NCBI RefSeq assembly: GCF_003007675.1
Contig: NZ_PXNP01000013.1
Location: 62,001 to 126,000, forward strand
DNA from: Marinobacter fuscus
Lineage (GTDB): Bacteria > Pseudomonadota > Gammaproteobacteria > Pseudomonadales > Oleiphilaceae
Length of the DNA stretch: 64,000 nucleotides
Reading direction: 5' to 3'
Positions within the stretch are counted from its first letter, which is position 1. Each line of letters begins with the position of its first letter. The notes under the pieces were generated by a model. It did no database searches. It worked only from the letters and a program-made list of their open reading frames with translations, and was not told the origin of the DNA. Shown one piece after another: positions 38,026 to 48,926 of this stretch. Both the position numbers and the translations under genes were made by a program.

Positions 38026-38673
38026 TTAGCCGTCGTCGGGATCCAGTGGCAGGGTGCGAGACTCGCCAGTGATGATTTCCAGTCGTTCAACCTCGTTAAC
38101 GAATGTCTTTTTCATTTCCCCAATGCTCTGGCGCTGTGCGGAAATTTCGCGCTCAATGTCCCGTATCTGGGCTTCGAGGCGCTGGATTTTCTCGAGCATG
38201 GTATCCGGAATGGCCCGGCCAGCCCGCTCCATATTCGCCGCACGGCTTTGCTCTTCGTCCAGCTGGCTGGAGATGACCGAAATATTGCCCCGCTTCAACT
38301 GAATAATGCCTTCGAGTTCGCGCATTTTCCGGTGCATCGCTCGAACGGCCTGATCCGGATGACTGAAGCGCTTGAGTAGCTGCCGGTCTTCTTCCTGCTG
38401 CCGCTCGCGCTGCCTCTGGCGCTCTTTCTTGGCTTCCCGGGCGGCAATTTCTTCGGCGGTGGGGGCTGCGGGAATGGTATCGATAACCCGGCCGGAGTTA
38501 TTCAGGATCTGGTATCCGCGCCGGGTGGCTTCCTGCGGAATTGTGCTGCTGATCACCAGTTGTCCGTTTGCGTCTGTGTAACGGTACATGGTGGCCTGGG
38601 CGCCTGCGCTATAGAGCAGGGCCATCGCCGCCATACCGGCAACCATAGACGAAACAGCCAGACGGCGCTGCAT
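38026..38673 (-). CDS. DUF4124-domain periplasmic protein with coiled coil
   Basis: 215 residues. Signal peptide (VAGMAAMALLYSAGAQA), then the DUF4124 motif MYRYTDANGQLVISSTIPQE right after cleavage, then a long charged coiled coil (REAKKERQRQRERQQEEDRQ and RLEAQIRDIEREISAQRQSI). The domain is common in gammaproteobacterial envelope proteins of unknown role. It follows pyrE by 3 bases on the same strand, so it is co-transcribed. Confidence 0.85.
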   Translation of the reverse strand: MQRRLAVSSMVAGMAAMALLYSAGAQATMYRYTDANGQLVISSTIPQEATRRGYQILNNSGRVIDTIPAAPTAEEIAAREAKKERQRQRERQQEEDRQLLKRFSHPDQAVRAMHRKMRELEGIIQLKRGNISVISSQLDEEQSRAANMERAGRAIPDTMLEKIQRLEAQIRDIEREISAQRQSIGEMKKTFVNEVERLEIITGESRTLPLDPDDG

Positions 38674-38676
38674 GGA

Positions 38677-39315
38677 TCAGACTCCGTATTGATCCCGGTA
38701 ACGGGCCACATTCTCCGCGTGGCCTGAAAACTCCGGATTTGTTTTCAGGTAATCCAGTACCTGTTCCAGGCGAATGATGCTGACAACCGGGATGCCGAAG
38801 TCCCGCTCCACTTCCTGAATGGCTGAGAGTTCGCCATTGCCTTTTTCCTGGCGATCCAGTGCGATCAGTACTCCGGCAGGCTCTGCACCTGCGGCCCGGA
38901 TAATGTCCATGGACTCGCGAATGGCGGTGCCAGCGGTAATGACGTCGTCAACAATCAGTATCTTACCTTTTAGCGGTGCGCCAACAATATTGCCACCTTC
39001 ACCGTGATCTTTCTTCTCTTTACGGTTAAAGGCAAAAGGTTTGTTGTTACCGCCTGTAGCCAGCGCCATGGCGGTAACGGTGGCCAACGGAATGCCCTTA
39101 TAGGCAGGTCCGAAAATGATGTCATAATCTAGCCCGCTGCGCTCGATCGCGGCGGCGTAGGCCTTGCTCAGTTCAAGCAGGTCGTTTCCGGTATTGAACA
39201 GCCCTGCATTGAAAAAGTAGGGGCTGGTGCGCCCGGATTTGAGTGTGAATTCTCCGAATCGAAGAACATTCCGCTGGATGGCAAATTCAATAAATTTTTT
39301 CTGATAGTCGTGCAT
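38677..39315 (-). CDS. pyrE: Orotate phosphoribosyltransferase
   Basis: 212 residues. PRPP motif [20 protein letters not shown] near residue 120, [19 protein letters not shown] near 25 and [15 protein letters not shown] loop near 95. It makes orotidine monophosphate in pyrimidine synthesis. Divergent from the crc-like gene, the same order as in Pseudomonas. Confidence 0.96.
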   Translation of the reverse strand: MHDYQKKFIEFAIQRNVLRFGEFTLKSGRTSPYFFNAGLFNTGNDLLELSKAYAAAIERSGLDYDIIFGPAYKGIPLATVTAMALATGGNNKPFAFNRKEKKDHGEGGNIVGAPLKGKILIVDDVITAGTAIRESMDIIRAAGAEPAGVLIALDRQEKGNGELSAIQEVERDFGIPVVSIIRLEQVLDYLKTNPEFSGHAENVARYRDQYGV

Positions 39316-39396
39316 GGCAAGGCTTCTGGCGGGGTTTGATCTTTAATTAAGGCGCAAAAGCGGTATCATACACACAAACCGAATCAGGGAACACGT

Positions 39397-40203
39397 ATGC
39401 GGGTAGTATCAATCAGCGTCAATGGTCTTGAACAGGCCGTTGAGAAGGGCTTTTTCGACTGGCTGGCGGAGCAGGACGCAGATGTAGTTTGCGTTCAGGA
39501 TCACCGCATGCGTGCGTATGAAGTTGAGGACCGGAATCTGATTCCCGAAGGCTATGAGGCTTACTTTATTGACGGTGAGCTGAACGAGCATGGTGGTGTG
39601 GGTATCTATACCCGGCATTTCCCAAAGGCCATCATGTACGGCTTTGCCAACGAACAGGCAGACCGCGAAGGCCGTTTTATCCAGGCTGATTTTGATAAGG
39701 TGTCGGTGGCCTGTGTGCTGGCACCCTGTGCTTTGGGGCGCGAAGAGGAATTAACCGGCGAGGACGACCTGACAGTTCTCGATCACAAAGACGAGTTTAT
39801 GGACGCCTTTGGCGTGCATATGCAGAAAACCCTGCGCAAGCGTCGCCAGTTTATCTTCTGTGCCAACCTGCAAACGGCTCATCATGTAACCGACGCCAGC
39901 CCTCTGTACCACAAGACCGATTTCTCCGGCTTCCTGCCCCACGAGCGGGCGTGGTTGGATCGACTGTTTGATGAGATGGGTACGGTTGATGCGTTCCGTG
40001 AAATCAACAAGCAAAGCAACCAGTTTACCTGGTGGCCGGAGCAAACCGAGGGGTCGCGCAAAAAGGCGGGTATCCGGGTGGATTATCAACTGCTGACGCC
40101 GGGGATCCGGAAAACTATCCGCGATGGCTGGATTGATGAAGAGACCCGGTTTTCCGATCACGCCCCGGTGATCATGGATTACGACATCGAAATCGGTTTC
40201 TGA
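39397..40203 (+). CDS. crc: Crc-like catabolite repression control protein (ExoIII/EEP fold, catalytic residues lost)
   Basis: 268 residues of the endonuclease/exonuclease/phosphatase fold. The active-site motifs of exonuclease III are altered: QD (VCVQDHRM) instead of QE, and FIFCANLQTAHH instead of the GDxN loop; FSDHAPVIMDY at the end is kept. The same positions are lost in Pseudomonas Crc, and the gene sits between pyrE and rph as crc does there (alignment from memory). Pseudomonas Crc works with Hfq to block translation of mRNAs for less preferred carbon sources. An automated label of exodeoxyribonuclease III would be misleading. Confidence 0.78.
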   Translation: MRVVSISVNGLEQAVEKGFFDWLAEQDADVVCVQDHRMRAYEVEDRNLIPEGYEAYFIDGELNEHGGVGIYTRHFPKAIMYGFANEQADREGRFIQADFDKVSVACVLAPCALGREEELTGEDDLTVLDHKDEFMDAFGVHMQKTLRKRRQFIFCANLQTAHHVTDASPLYHKTDFSGFLPHERAWLDRLFDEMGTVDAFREINKQSNQFTWWPEQTEGSRKKAGIRVDYQLLTPGIRKTIRDGWIDEETRFSDHAPVIMDYDIEIGF

Positions 40204-40221
40204 TTAAACCTGCCGCGTGTC

Positions 40222-40323
40222 CGGAGGGGGAGACCTTTCCGCGACACGCTACAAGCACATCCATGTGCGCTCGACTCCGGCCGTCCCTGGCCGGAGACGG
40301 TTCCGGAAAGGTCTCCCCCTCCG
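40222..40323. repeat. Three-way-junction interspersed repeat, copy B
   Basis: Outer arms of 20 bp are perfectly complementary (40222-40241 with 40304-40323). Two inner hairpins: GCACAT/ATGTGC with a CC loop, and CTCCGGCC/GGCCGGAG. The linkers GACACGCT, CGCTCGACT and AGACGGTTCCGG match copy A at 31252. It lies between the convergent crc and rph genes, 18 bases past crc. Confidence 0.8.
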
Positions 40324-40353
40324 AACCCGCTACGTTTTAGTCAGCCTGAGGTC

Positions 40354-41070
40354 TTATTCAGCCAGCGCCGCCTTCTGCATCTCGAACAACTGGTCAATCG
40401 CCCGTCGGGCAAGCGTCATCATGCTGTCCAGTTCGCCCTGCTCGAAAGGTGCGCCTTCTGCGGTTCCCTGAATTTCAATGAAACCGCCCTTGTCGGTCAT
40501 GATTACGTTCATGTCGGTTTCGGCTTCCGAATCTTCCGGATAATCCAGGTCCGCCACCGGCTCACCTTTGTACACACCTACCGAAATAGCCGCCACCATT
40601 TGCTTCAGGGGTGACGCCTTCAGGCGCTTCTCGGCCACCAGGTGGTTAAGGGCGTCCACCAGCGCCACGCAGCCACCGGTAATAGCGGCCGTGCGGGTGC
40701 CGCCATCGGCCTGGATAACGTCGCAGTCGATGGTGATGGTGTGCTCGCCGAGGGCTTCGAGGTCCACGGCTGCCCGCAGAGATCGGCCGATCAGGCGCTG
40801 GATTTCCACGGTGCGGCCACCCTGCTTGCCGCGGGCGGCTTCCCGGCCCATGCGGCTACCGGTGGAGCGGGGCAGCATGCCGTACTCGGCGGTGATCCAG
40901 CCCCGGCCTTCGCCCCGCAGAAAAGGAGGTACCTTGTTTTCGACGGAGGCGGTGCAGATGACCTTGGTGTCACCAAATTCTACCAGCACGGAGCCTTCCG
41001 CATGGCGGGTGTAGTTGCGGGTGATCCGGACGTTTCTGGGTTGCTCGGGCGTTCTGCCGCTGGGTCGCAT
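40354..41070 (-). CDS. rph: Ribonuclease PH
   Basis: 238 residues from the ATG at 41070 ([20 protein letters not shown]). RNase PH features: [56 protein letters not shown] and [20 protein letters not shown] with phosphate-binding RT pair. It trims tRNA 3' ends by phosphorolysis. Complete, unlike the frameshifted copy in E. coli K-12 strains. Confidence 0.96.
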   Translation of the reverse strand: MRPSGRTPEQPRNVRITRNYTRHAEGSVLVEFGDTKVICTASVENKVPPFLRGEGRGWITAEYGMLPRSTGSRMGREAARGKQGGRTVEIQRLIGRSLRAAVDLEALGEHTITIDCDVIQADGGTRTAAITGGCVALVDALNHLVAEKRLKASPLKQMVAAISVGVYKGEPVADLDYPEDSEAETDMNVIMTDKGGFIEIQGTAEGAPFEQGELDSMMTLARRAIDQLFEMQKAALAE

Positions 41071-41248
41071 AGTGTGTCCTGTTATTGCCGTTTGAATGTC
41101 CGGCGGGAGCCGGTCTGGTTGAATGTGAGCGGACGAGTATAACACGCTGTCTTTGGGCGCTGGCCGACCGTGCGGCTTTGGTCGGGTTCGCCGCCCGGGC
41201 GGAATGCCTGTTAAACTCCGGTAAAACGTTCACAGGTAGGGAGCCATT

Positions 41249-42118
41249 ATGATCCGCAGTATGACTGCATTTGCCCGCAAGGATACCCGGGGAGACTGGG
41301 GAACACTGACCTGCGAGATCCGCACGGTTAACCATCGCTACCTGGAGCCATCCTTTCGTTTGCCAGAGGCCTTCCGCGAACTGGAAAACCGGTTCAGGGA
41401 AGAATTGCGCAAGAAGGGGCTGAAGCGGGGCAAAGTGGATATTTCCATGCGCCTGCAGTCGGCGGAGCAGGGCGAACAGAGTTTCGAAATTAATGAGACC
41501 GTCGCCAAGGCCGTCAACGAGGCGGCCAATCACATTAACCGTATGCTGGACAATCCGGCCCACATCAATTCCCTGGATATTCTTCGCTGGCCTGGCGTGC
41601 TGTCGGTGCCAGAACAGGACTACAGTGCCGCGCGCCATGCGGCTGCTGATCTGTTTGCCGAGACGGTTACTGAACTGGTGCAGGTTCGGGAACGGGAGGG
41701 TGAGCGTCTGCGTCCCCTGTTCGAAGATCGGTTAAGTACCATGGCGAACCTGGTGGTGGATGTGCGTGCTCGCCTGCCGGAGCTGTTGGCGGCTCAGGAG
41801 AAGAGCCTGCGCGAGCGGTTTGAGAAGGCCAAAGTGGACCTTGATCCGGAGCGTGTGGCCCAGGAAATGGTGATGCTGGCGCAAAAAAGTGATGTGGCAG
41901 AAGAGCTGGACAGGCTGGAAGCCCACATCAGTGAGGTTACGGATACTCTGAAAGGCAACGATGCGATTGGCCGGCGCTTGGACTTTCTGATGCAGGAGCT
42001 GAACCGTGAGGCCAATACCCTGAGCAGCAAGAGCTTTGACGCTGGAGTAACCCGTGCTGCGGTAGACCTGAAAGTACTGATCGAGCAGATGCGGGAGCAG
42101 GTGCAGAACATCGAATAG
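41249..42118 (+). CDS. yicC: YicC-family endoribonuclease
   Basis: 289 residues. N-domain MIRSMTAFARKDTRGDWGTL and EIRTVNHRYLEPSFRLPEAF; C-terminal DUF1732 block (LEAHISEVTDTLKGNDAIGR, FLMQELNREANTLSSKS). YicC proteins are metal-dependent RNases that influence small RNA turnover in E. coli. AGGTAGGGAG precedes the ATG. It is followed by a strong terminator rather than directly by gmk, because other genes lie between. Confidence 0.93.
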   Translation: MIRSMTAFARKDTRGDWGTLTCEIRTVNHRYLEPSFRLPEAFRELENRFREELRKKGLKRGKVDISMRLQSAEQGEQSFEINETVAKAVNEAANHINRMLDNPAHINSLDILRWPGVLSVPEQDYSAARHAAADLFAETVTELVQVREREGERLRPLFEDRLSTMANLVVDVRARLPELLAAQEKSLRERFEKAKVDLDPERVAQEMVMLAQKSDVAEELDRLEAHISEVTDTLKGNDAIGRRLDFLMQELNREANTLSSKSFDAGVTRAAVDLKVLIEQMREQVQNIE

Positions 42119-42130
42119 TTTTTACCCGTG

Positions 42131-42176
42131 CAAGCCCTGTTATTTGATTATTAATACAGGGCTTTTCTGTTTTTTC
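42131..42176 (+). terminator. Intrinsic terminator of yicC
   Basis: Stem AAGCCCTGT/ACAGGGCTT with a 15-base AT loop, then TTCTGTTTTTT. Confidence 0.88.
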
Positions 42177-42288
42177 GTCCATAGCGTGCGACTATCAAGC
42201 TTTCTGATCGGAACCCGGCTTTGGCGAACTTCATGTATTGAGCCTTGATATGTTGACCCGACCAACATTCTTAACGCTTGCTCTATCT

Positions 42289-43638
42289 TTATTGAAAAAG
42301 CGCTGCGTTTTCCTGTTTGCGCTGATCCAGTGTCTTGGCAATTCCTGATACTTTGATTTTGCTGACCCCTTGTTGCTGTGCCAGATACGTAAATTGGCTG
42401 ATGGCTTCTGACACCTCTTCAATAACTTGCCTTGCGTCATTCCAAGTCCCATAGCCAGCACTTGCGGCCAGTTTGTGCATAACCTTAGTCGGTGGAGTGT
42501 GACCATAACCGCCAAATGCGGTGGCATGTTCATTGAGTGGATGCGGGCTATAAGTGACATCGTAAAAGGGCGCAAGCTGCCATTGGCCGTTATCCTGCTG
42601 TAAAAAAGCCCAATTTTTACTGTGGTCGTCTTGGTTAGACGACAAAAGGTTGAAAATCGCACGTCGAAATTGCAGTTGCCCAGCGGCTGGAGATTTGCAC
42701 AGTTGACGGCTGGCTTTGATCAAGTCAATATAATCCAGGCTTGGCGTTCGAAAGTCTGCATCCAGCAGCCCGCAGGCGCTGTGCATATGCAATCGCCCTG
42801 AGCTGTGTTTGCCGGTTAAATCGGCATGGTCAGCGACATAATCAAAACGCTTGAGCGCCAACCAGGCGGGTGCACCGCTTGTATGCGGCGCTTCAATGAG
42901 TTGCCAGGCAGGCGGTTGGCATTTTGCTTGCTCAGCCATCTGTAAATAAACCGCCTCGCACAAGCCTTCTTCATGCCCGAGCGCTAGATTTTTCGAGGTA
43001 AACTTAATCAGCCAGGCTTCATCACCTGGCTGTGCCAAGGTTCGGCAATGCTGAGTTTCTCCGGCAGGCATATAAATCTGCGCCTTTGGCCTTGCGCCAC
43101 CTGAACTACCGCCGGCTACTAATGCGGCCAACACATGTTGGGTCTGCCCATCCAAATCATCGTGGTTGCTATCCGTATAGCCTGTCATTGAAGTATCGAA
43201 CAGTGTTTGCGCTTCCAAGCCTAACGTTGCCAAATCAATGTCGAAGTGCGCTGTGGCTGAAAATCCAGATGCTGGCGAAAAAGAGAGCGCTCCCATGCCT
43301 TTATCACCGACAAAGGCCAGTCTATCCATTGCTGTTAATTGATTAGGCAGAATGCCCTTTTGCCGGAAAATACGATCTTGTAACAGCATTCCCCAGCCGT
43401 CAGGCAAGCAATCCCCGAATACGCCATGCACACCCTGGTGTGGCTGTTTAGGTGCGGCTTGAAGTTGTGTGCTCGCCCTTAAAGTAAAGGGCGATAAATT
43501 GCCAAACTGCTTCAAATAGCTGTCTGCATACTGAAAAAAAACGCCTTGCCGATTCTGGGCCAAGACCCCTGCAGCGATCTGTTCGCCGGATTGTAGCGTT
43601 CGTGTTACGGTGAGCTTTTGAATGGGTTTAAAACTCAT
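42289..43638 (-). CDS. hipA: HipA-family serine/threonine kinase toxin
   Basis: 449 residues. HipA_C kinase elements: GVFGDCLPDGWGMLLQDRIF, P-loop region VAGGSSGGARPKAQIYM near residue 170, catalytic NQDDHSKNWAFL near 338 (Asp and Asn in place) and metal-binding LAPFYDVTYSP near 357. HipA kinases phosphorylate aminoacyl-tRNA synthetases, most often GltX, and induce growth arrest. The gene is visibly more AT-rich than its neighbours. It overlaps the antitoxin gene by 11 bases. Full-length, so probably active. Confidence 0.92.
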   Translation of the reverse strand: MSFKPIQKLTVTRTLQSGEQIAAGVLAQNRQGVFFQYADSYLKQFGNLSPFTLRASTQLQAAPKQPHQGVHGVFGDCLPDGWGMLLQDRIFRQKGILPNQLTAMDRLAFVGDKGMGALSFSPASGFSATAHFDIDLATLGLEAQTLFDTSMTGYTDSNHDDLDGQTQHVLAALVAGGSSGGARPKAQIYMPAGETQHCRTLAQPGDEAWLIKFTSKNLALGHEEGLCEAVYLQMAEQAKCQPPAWQLIEAPHTSGAPAWLALKRFDYVADHADLTGKHSSGRLHMHSACGLLDADFRTPSLDYIDLIKASRQLCKSPAAGQLQFRRAIFNLLSSNQDDHSKNWAFLQQDNGQWQLAPFYDVTYSPHPLNEHATAFGGYGHTPPTKVMHKLAASAGYGTWNDARQVIEEVSEAISQFTYLAQQQGVSKIKVSGIAKTLDQRKQENAALFQ

Positions 43639-43918
43639 CTTTCAGCACCTCGTCAATGCTGGAGGGCATAGTGCTGAGTTCTTTCTCAGGTTGCGTTAGC
43701 TGATAAAGCCTATCCAGCGAGTCGAGGGTCTGCCACAGTAACAGTAATTGGCGAAATGAAATTTGCCCGGTTAACTCAAATTTTTTAATAGTGGCAGCAG
43801 GTACACAGCTTCGCTCTGCCAGTGCAGCTCTTGACAGCTTCGCGCGTTGACGTAACTTTCGCAAATAAGCCGCATAGGCTTGGCTCACATCCGTATCATC
43901 AAGTAAGGAGAAGTTCAT
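43628..43918 (-). CDS. hipB: HipB-family Xre antitoxin
   Basis: 96 residues from the ATG at 43918 (MNFSLLDDTDVSQAYAAYLR). A longer start at 43951 is possible in frame but would lie inside the palindrome and -10 box at 43933-43955, so the mRNA would begin downstream of it; the shorter start is preferred although it lacks a clear ribosome site. Xre helix-turn-helix: LRKLRQRAKLSRAALAERSC and AATIKKFELTGQISF. It should neutralise HipA and repress the operon. Confidence 0.88.
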   Translation of the reverse strand: MNFSLLDDTDVSQAYAAYLRKLRQRAKLSRAALAERSCVPAATIKKFELTGQISFRQLLLLWQTLDSLDRLYQLTQPEKELSTMPSSIDEVLKDEF

Positions 43919-43932
43919 CTGCAACGGCCAAT

Positions 43933-43955
43933 TGGATACAATTGTATCCATTATA
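43933..43955 (-). promoter_or_regulatory. hipBA promoter -10 and palindromic operator
   Basis: TGGATACAATTGTATCCA (43933-43950) is an 18-bp perfect palindrome. On the minus strand TATAAT (43950-43955) abuts it, so the operator covers the transcription start. HipB-type repressors bind such palindromes; here the sequence is TATCC-like, similar to the known HipB half-site. The -35 is weak. Confidence 0.72.
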
Positions 43956-44087
43956 GGGGTAAAGGATCGAAAATGGCTATTATAGTAGCCATGGAGTGCA
44001 GCAAAGAGGTAGTAAATGCGAAGGGCCGCTAATCAATGAGCAGATTAGGAATTTGGAATAAGCCGGACTGCAAATGTCGGGCAACAT

Positions 44088-44115
44088 ACGGGGCGGGTAT
44101 CGCCCCGTTTTTATT
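44088..44115 (+). terminator. Orphan intrinsic terminator, plus strand
   Basis: Stem ACGGGGCG/CGCCCCGT with a GGTAT loop, then TTTTTATT. No plus-strand gene of normal size precedes it: the yicC transcript ends at 42176 and hipBA is on the other strand. A 19-codon frame (43973-44032, AAGGA upstream) or an untranslated RNA could be its transcript. Confidence 0.82.
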
Positions 44116-44128
44116 GTAGCCTGCGCTG

Positions 44129-45007
44129 TTACTCAGCCGGTTTGATGGCCAGCAGGTCCGTACGCAGGTGGGTGAGTACCTTTTCGGCGGTGTTGCCGAT
44201 CACCCGGGCGGCGACGCCGGTTTTGCCGGTGGTGCCAATCACCACCATGTCAGCCTTGATCCGGCTGGCGATGCTGGGAATGATTTTCTGGGCAGGGCCG
44301 GTTTCAACGTGAACCTGCTCCGGCTTTAGATGCCAGGTGTTGCACAGGTGGTCGATCTTCGGTTTCAGCGATTCCAGGCGTTTGCGGGTGTGGGCGTCGG
44401 TGTCGATGATGTCCAGATCTGCCAGCAGTACGGAGGTGTGCAGGGCGTGCACCAGGTGCAGTTCGGCGCCGGTGGCTCTCGCCAGTTGGAAGGCCTGGTC
44501 GATAATCCGAGTGTTCAGCGCCTTTTTTACCGGTTTGTTGGTGCTCAGATCCACGGCTGCCAGTATCGGGTGGGCCTTGTTCCACTTTTGTTCTGCCACC
44601 AGCATGACCGGTGCGGAGCATTCACGAATCAGGTGCCAGTCGGTGGGGGTGTAAAGAAAGGTTTCAGAGCGGTTGCCGGTTTTTACCACCGCAGAGATGC
44701 TGTTGTCCCGACAATGCTGGTTGATCCAGCGATGAATGCTTTTCTCCCACACGGTGCGGGCAACAACATCAAGATCTTCGCAGTTTGCCAGCGCCAGCAT
44801 TTGCTGCAGCCACTTTTCCCTGATTTCGATCAGAGCCTCTTTGGCCCGTTGTTGTACGGCCTGGTCGCTGGGCAGGGCGTCGAGATATTCGTGCACAAAA
44901 GCAACCACTTCCACACTGGCGCCGGTTTTTCTGGCCAGTTCGATTCCCCGCCCCAGCGCTTTCTGGTGCTTGGATGTGGGGTCCATGATGATCAGCAGTT
45001 TGTCCAT
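44129..45007 (-). CDS. Tandem-domain universal stress protein (UspE-like)
   Basis: 292 residues with two Usp domains (residues 1-145 and about 150-290). Each begins with a beta strand and Asp: KLLIIMDPTSKHQKALGRG and HPILAAVDLSTNKPV. The second carries the ATP-binding signature VVIGTTGKTGVAARVIGN (GxxGx9G type) followed by TAEKVL, the first lacks it. Such tandem proteins respond to starvation and oxidative stress. Divergent from gmk with a 190-base gap. Confidence 0.9.
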   Translation of the reverse strand: MDKLLIIMDPTSKHQKALGRGIELARKTGASVEVVAFVHEYLDALPSDQAVQQRAKEALIEIREKWLQQMLALANCEDLDVVARTVWEKSIHRWINQHCRDNSISAVVKTGNRSETFLYTPTDWHLIRECSAPVMLVAEQKWNKAHPILAAVDLSTNKPVKKALNTRIIDQAFQLARATGAELHLVHALHTSVLLADLDIIDTDAHTRKRLESLKPKIDHLCNTWHLKPEQVHVETGPAQKIIPSIASRIKADMVVIGTTGKTGVAARVIGNTAEKVLTHLRTDLLAIKPAE

Positions 45008-45155
45008 GTTCCGTGTCCGCTATTGTCAGTCTGTGTCGGCAGAAAAGTGCGTGTGCCGGTAAACGCCTTTGCAGGCGGTTACAGATGATACTACCAGTTG
45101 GTCTGGCCCCGGGGTGCGGACATAAGTCAAACTCCGTATAATCCGGGCGTTTTAA

Positions 45156-45833
<678 letters not shown>

Positions 45834-45920
45834 TGTGGGTTTTCACTGTATACAAATTGAGCCGGCGGCAGTAAACTACGCGGTCTGCTAAATCTGTGAT
45901 TCTTTTGTTCGGGGAAGATA

Positions 45921-46133
45921 ATGGCACGAGTTACCGTTGAAGATTGTCTGGAAAACGTTGATAACCGCTTCCAGCTGGTTATGCTGGCCACCAAGCGTGC
46001 CCGCCAGATTGCCACCAAAGGTGCCGAGCCGATGGTGCCGGAAGAGAACGACAAGCCGACGGTGATTGCACTGCGTGAAATCGCTGAAGGCAAGGTCAGC
46101 CGTGACCTGCTTCTGGAAGAAGACGAAGATTAA
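45921..46133 (+). CDS. rpoZ: RNA polymerase omega subunit
   Basis: 70 residues. [34 protein letters not shown] and [20 protein letters not shown]. Omega helps assemble RNA polymerase and forms part of a ppGpp binding site, which makes its position just before spoT functionally meaningful. A terminator follows at 46243. The ORF is shorter than the E. coli protein (91 residues), ending in an acidic tail. Confidence 0.95.
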   Translation: MARVTVEDCLENVDNRFQLVMLATKRARQIATKGAEPMVPEENDKPTVIALREIAEGKVSRDLLLEEDED

Positions 46134-46242
46134 GGCCGTTTGCGACAGGCGCCGGTAATAAACACTGGCCGACTGCGAACAGGCATTGAAATCTGCACCT
46201 GCGGTTTTATAGTGTACTTATAGAACTTGCCAGGAAGGACTG

Positions 46243-46278
46243 AAAGAGCCCGGATGCTTGCATTCGGGCTCTTTTTGT
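46243..46278 (+). terminator. Strong intrinsic terminator between rpoZ and spoT
   Basis: Arms AAAGAGCCCG(G)ATG and CAT(T)CGGGCTCTTT around a CTTG loop, followed by TTTTTG, 110 bases past rpoZ and 34 bases before spoT. Either rpoZ ends here and spoT has its own promoter, or it attenuates spoT. Confidence 0.85.
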
Positions 46279-46311
46279 TTGCCCGGCAATTAACGGATTT
46301 TCGGAGGCGCG

Positions 46312-48465
<2,154 letters not shown>

Positions 48466-48539
48466 GACCTTTGCGCAGTTGACAGGCGCCACGCCCAAAG
48501 GCGAGGATTGGCGTTTTGGACGAGAGGAAGTTTCGGATT

Positions 48540-48926
48540 ATGACCAACAAATCTGTTATCCAGACCGACAATGCGCCCCAGGCTATTGGCACCTATTCAC
48601 AGGCTGTCAAAGCGGGTGACACGGTGTATCTGTCTGGCCAGATTCCGCTGGACCCGGAAACCATGGAAGTGGTTGCTGGCGACTTTGCCGCCCAAACCCG
48701 CCAGGTGTTCGAAAACCTGAAAGCGGTTTGCGAAGCGGCTGGCGGTGAACTCAAGGACATCGTCAAACTGAATATCTACATGACCGATCTTGCCAATTTC
48801 GCCACCGTAAACGAAATCATGGCCACCTATTTCCAGCAGCCCTATCCGGCCCGTGCCGCCGTGGGTGTAGCGGCACTGCCGAAAGGGGTTCCGGTGGAAA
48901 TGGAAGCGGTTATGGTGCTCAGCTGA
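48540..48926 (+). CDS. ridA: RidA-family enamine/imine deaminase
   Basis: 128 residues from the ATG at 48540 (GAGGAAG upstream). Signature residues: [36 protein letters not shown] and [20 protein letters not shown] with the substrate-binding Arg. It hydrolyses reactive enamines made by PLP enzymes. Its end overlaps the end of the convergent SDR gene by 8 bases. Downstream of spoT, as in Pseudomonas. Confidence 0.95.
   Translation: MTNKSVIQTDNAPQAIGTYSQAVKAGDTVYLSGQIPLDPETMEVVAGDFAAQTRQVFENLKAVCEAAGGELKDIVKLNIYMTDLANFATVNEIMATYFQQPYPARAAVGVAALPKGVPVEMEAVMVLS

Noticed and set aside
43919-43951. Longer hipB start at 43951
   Set aside because: The ATG lies in the operator and next to the -10 box, so it would be upstream of the transcript start.
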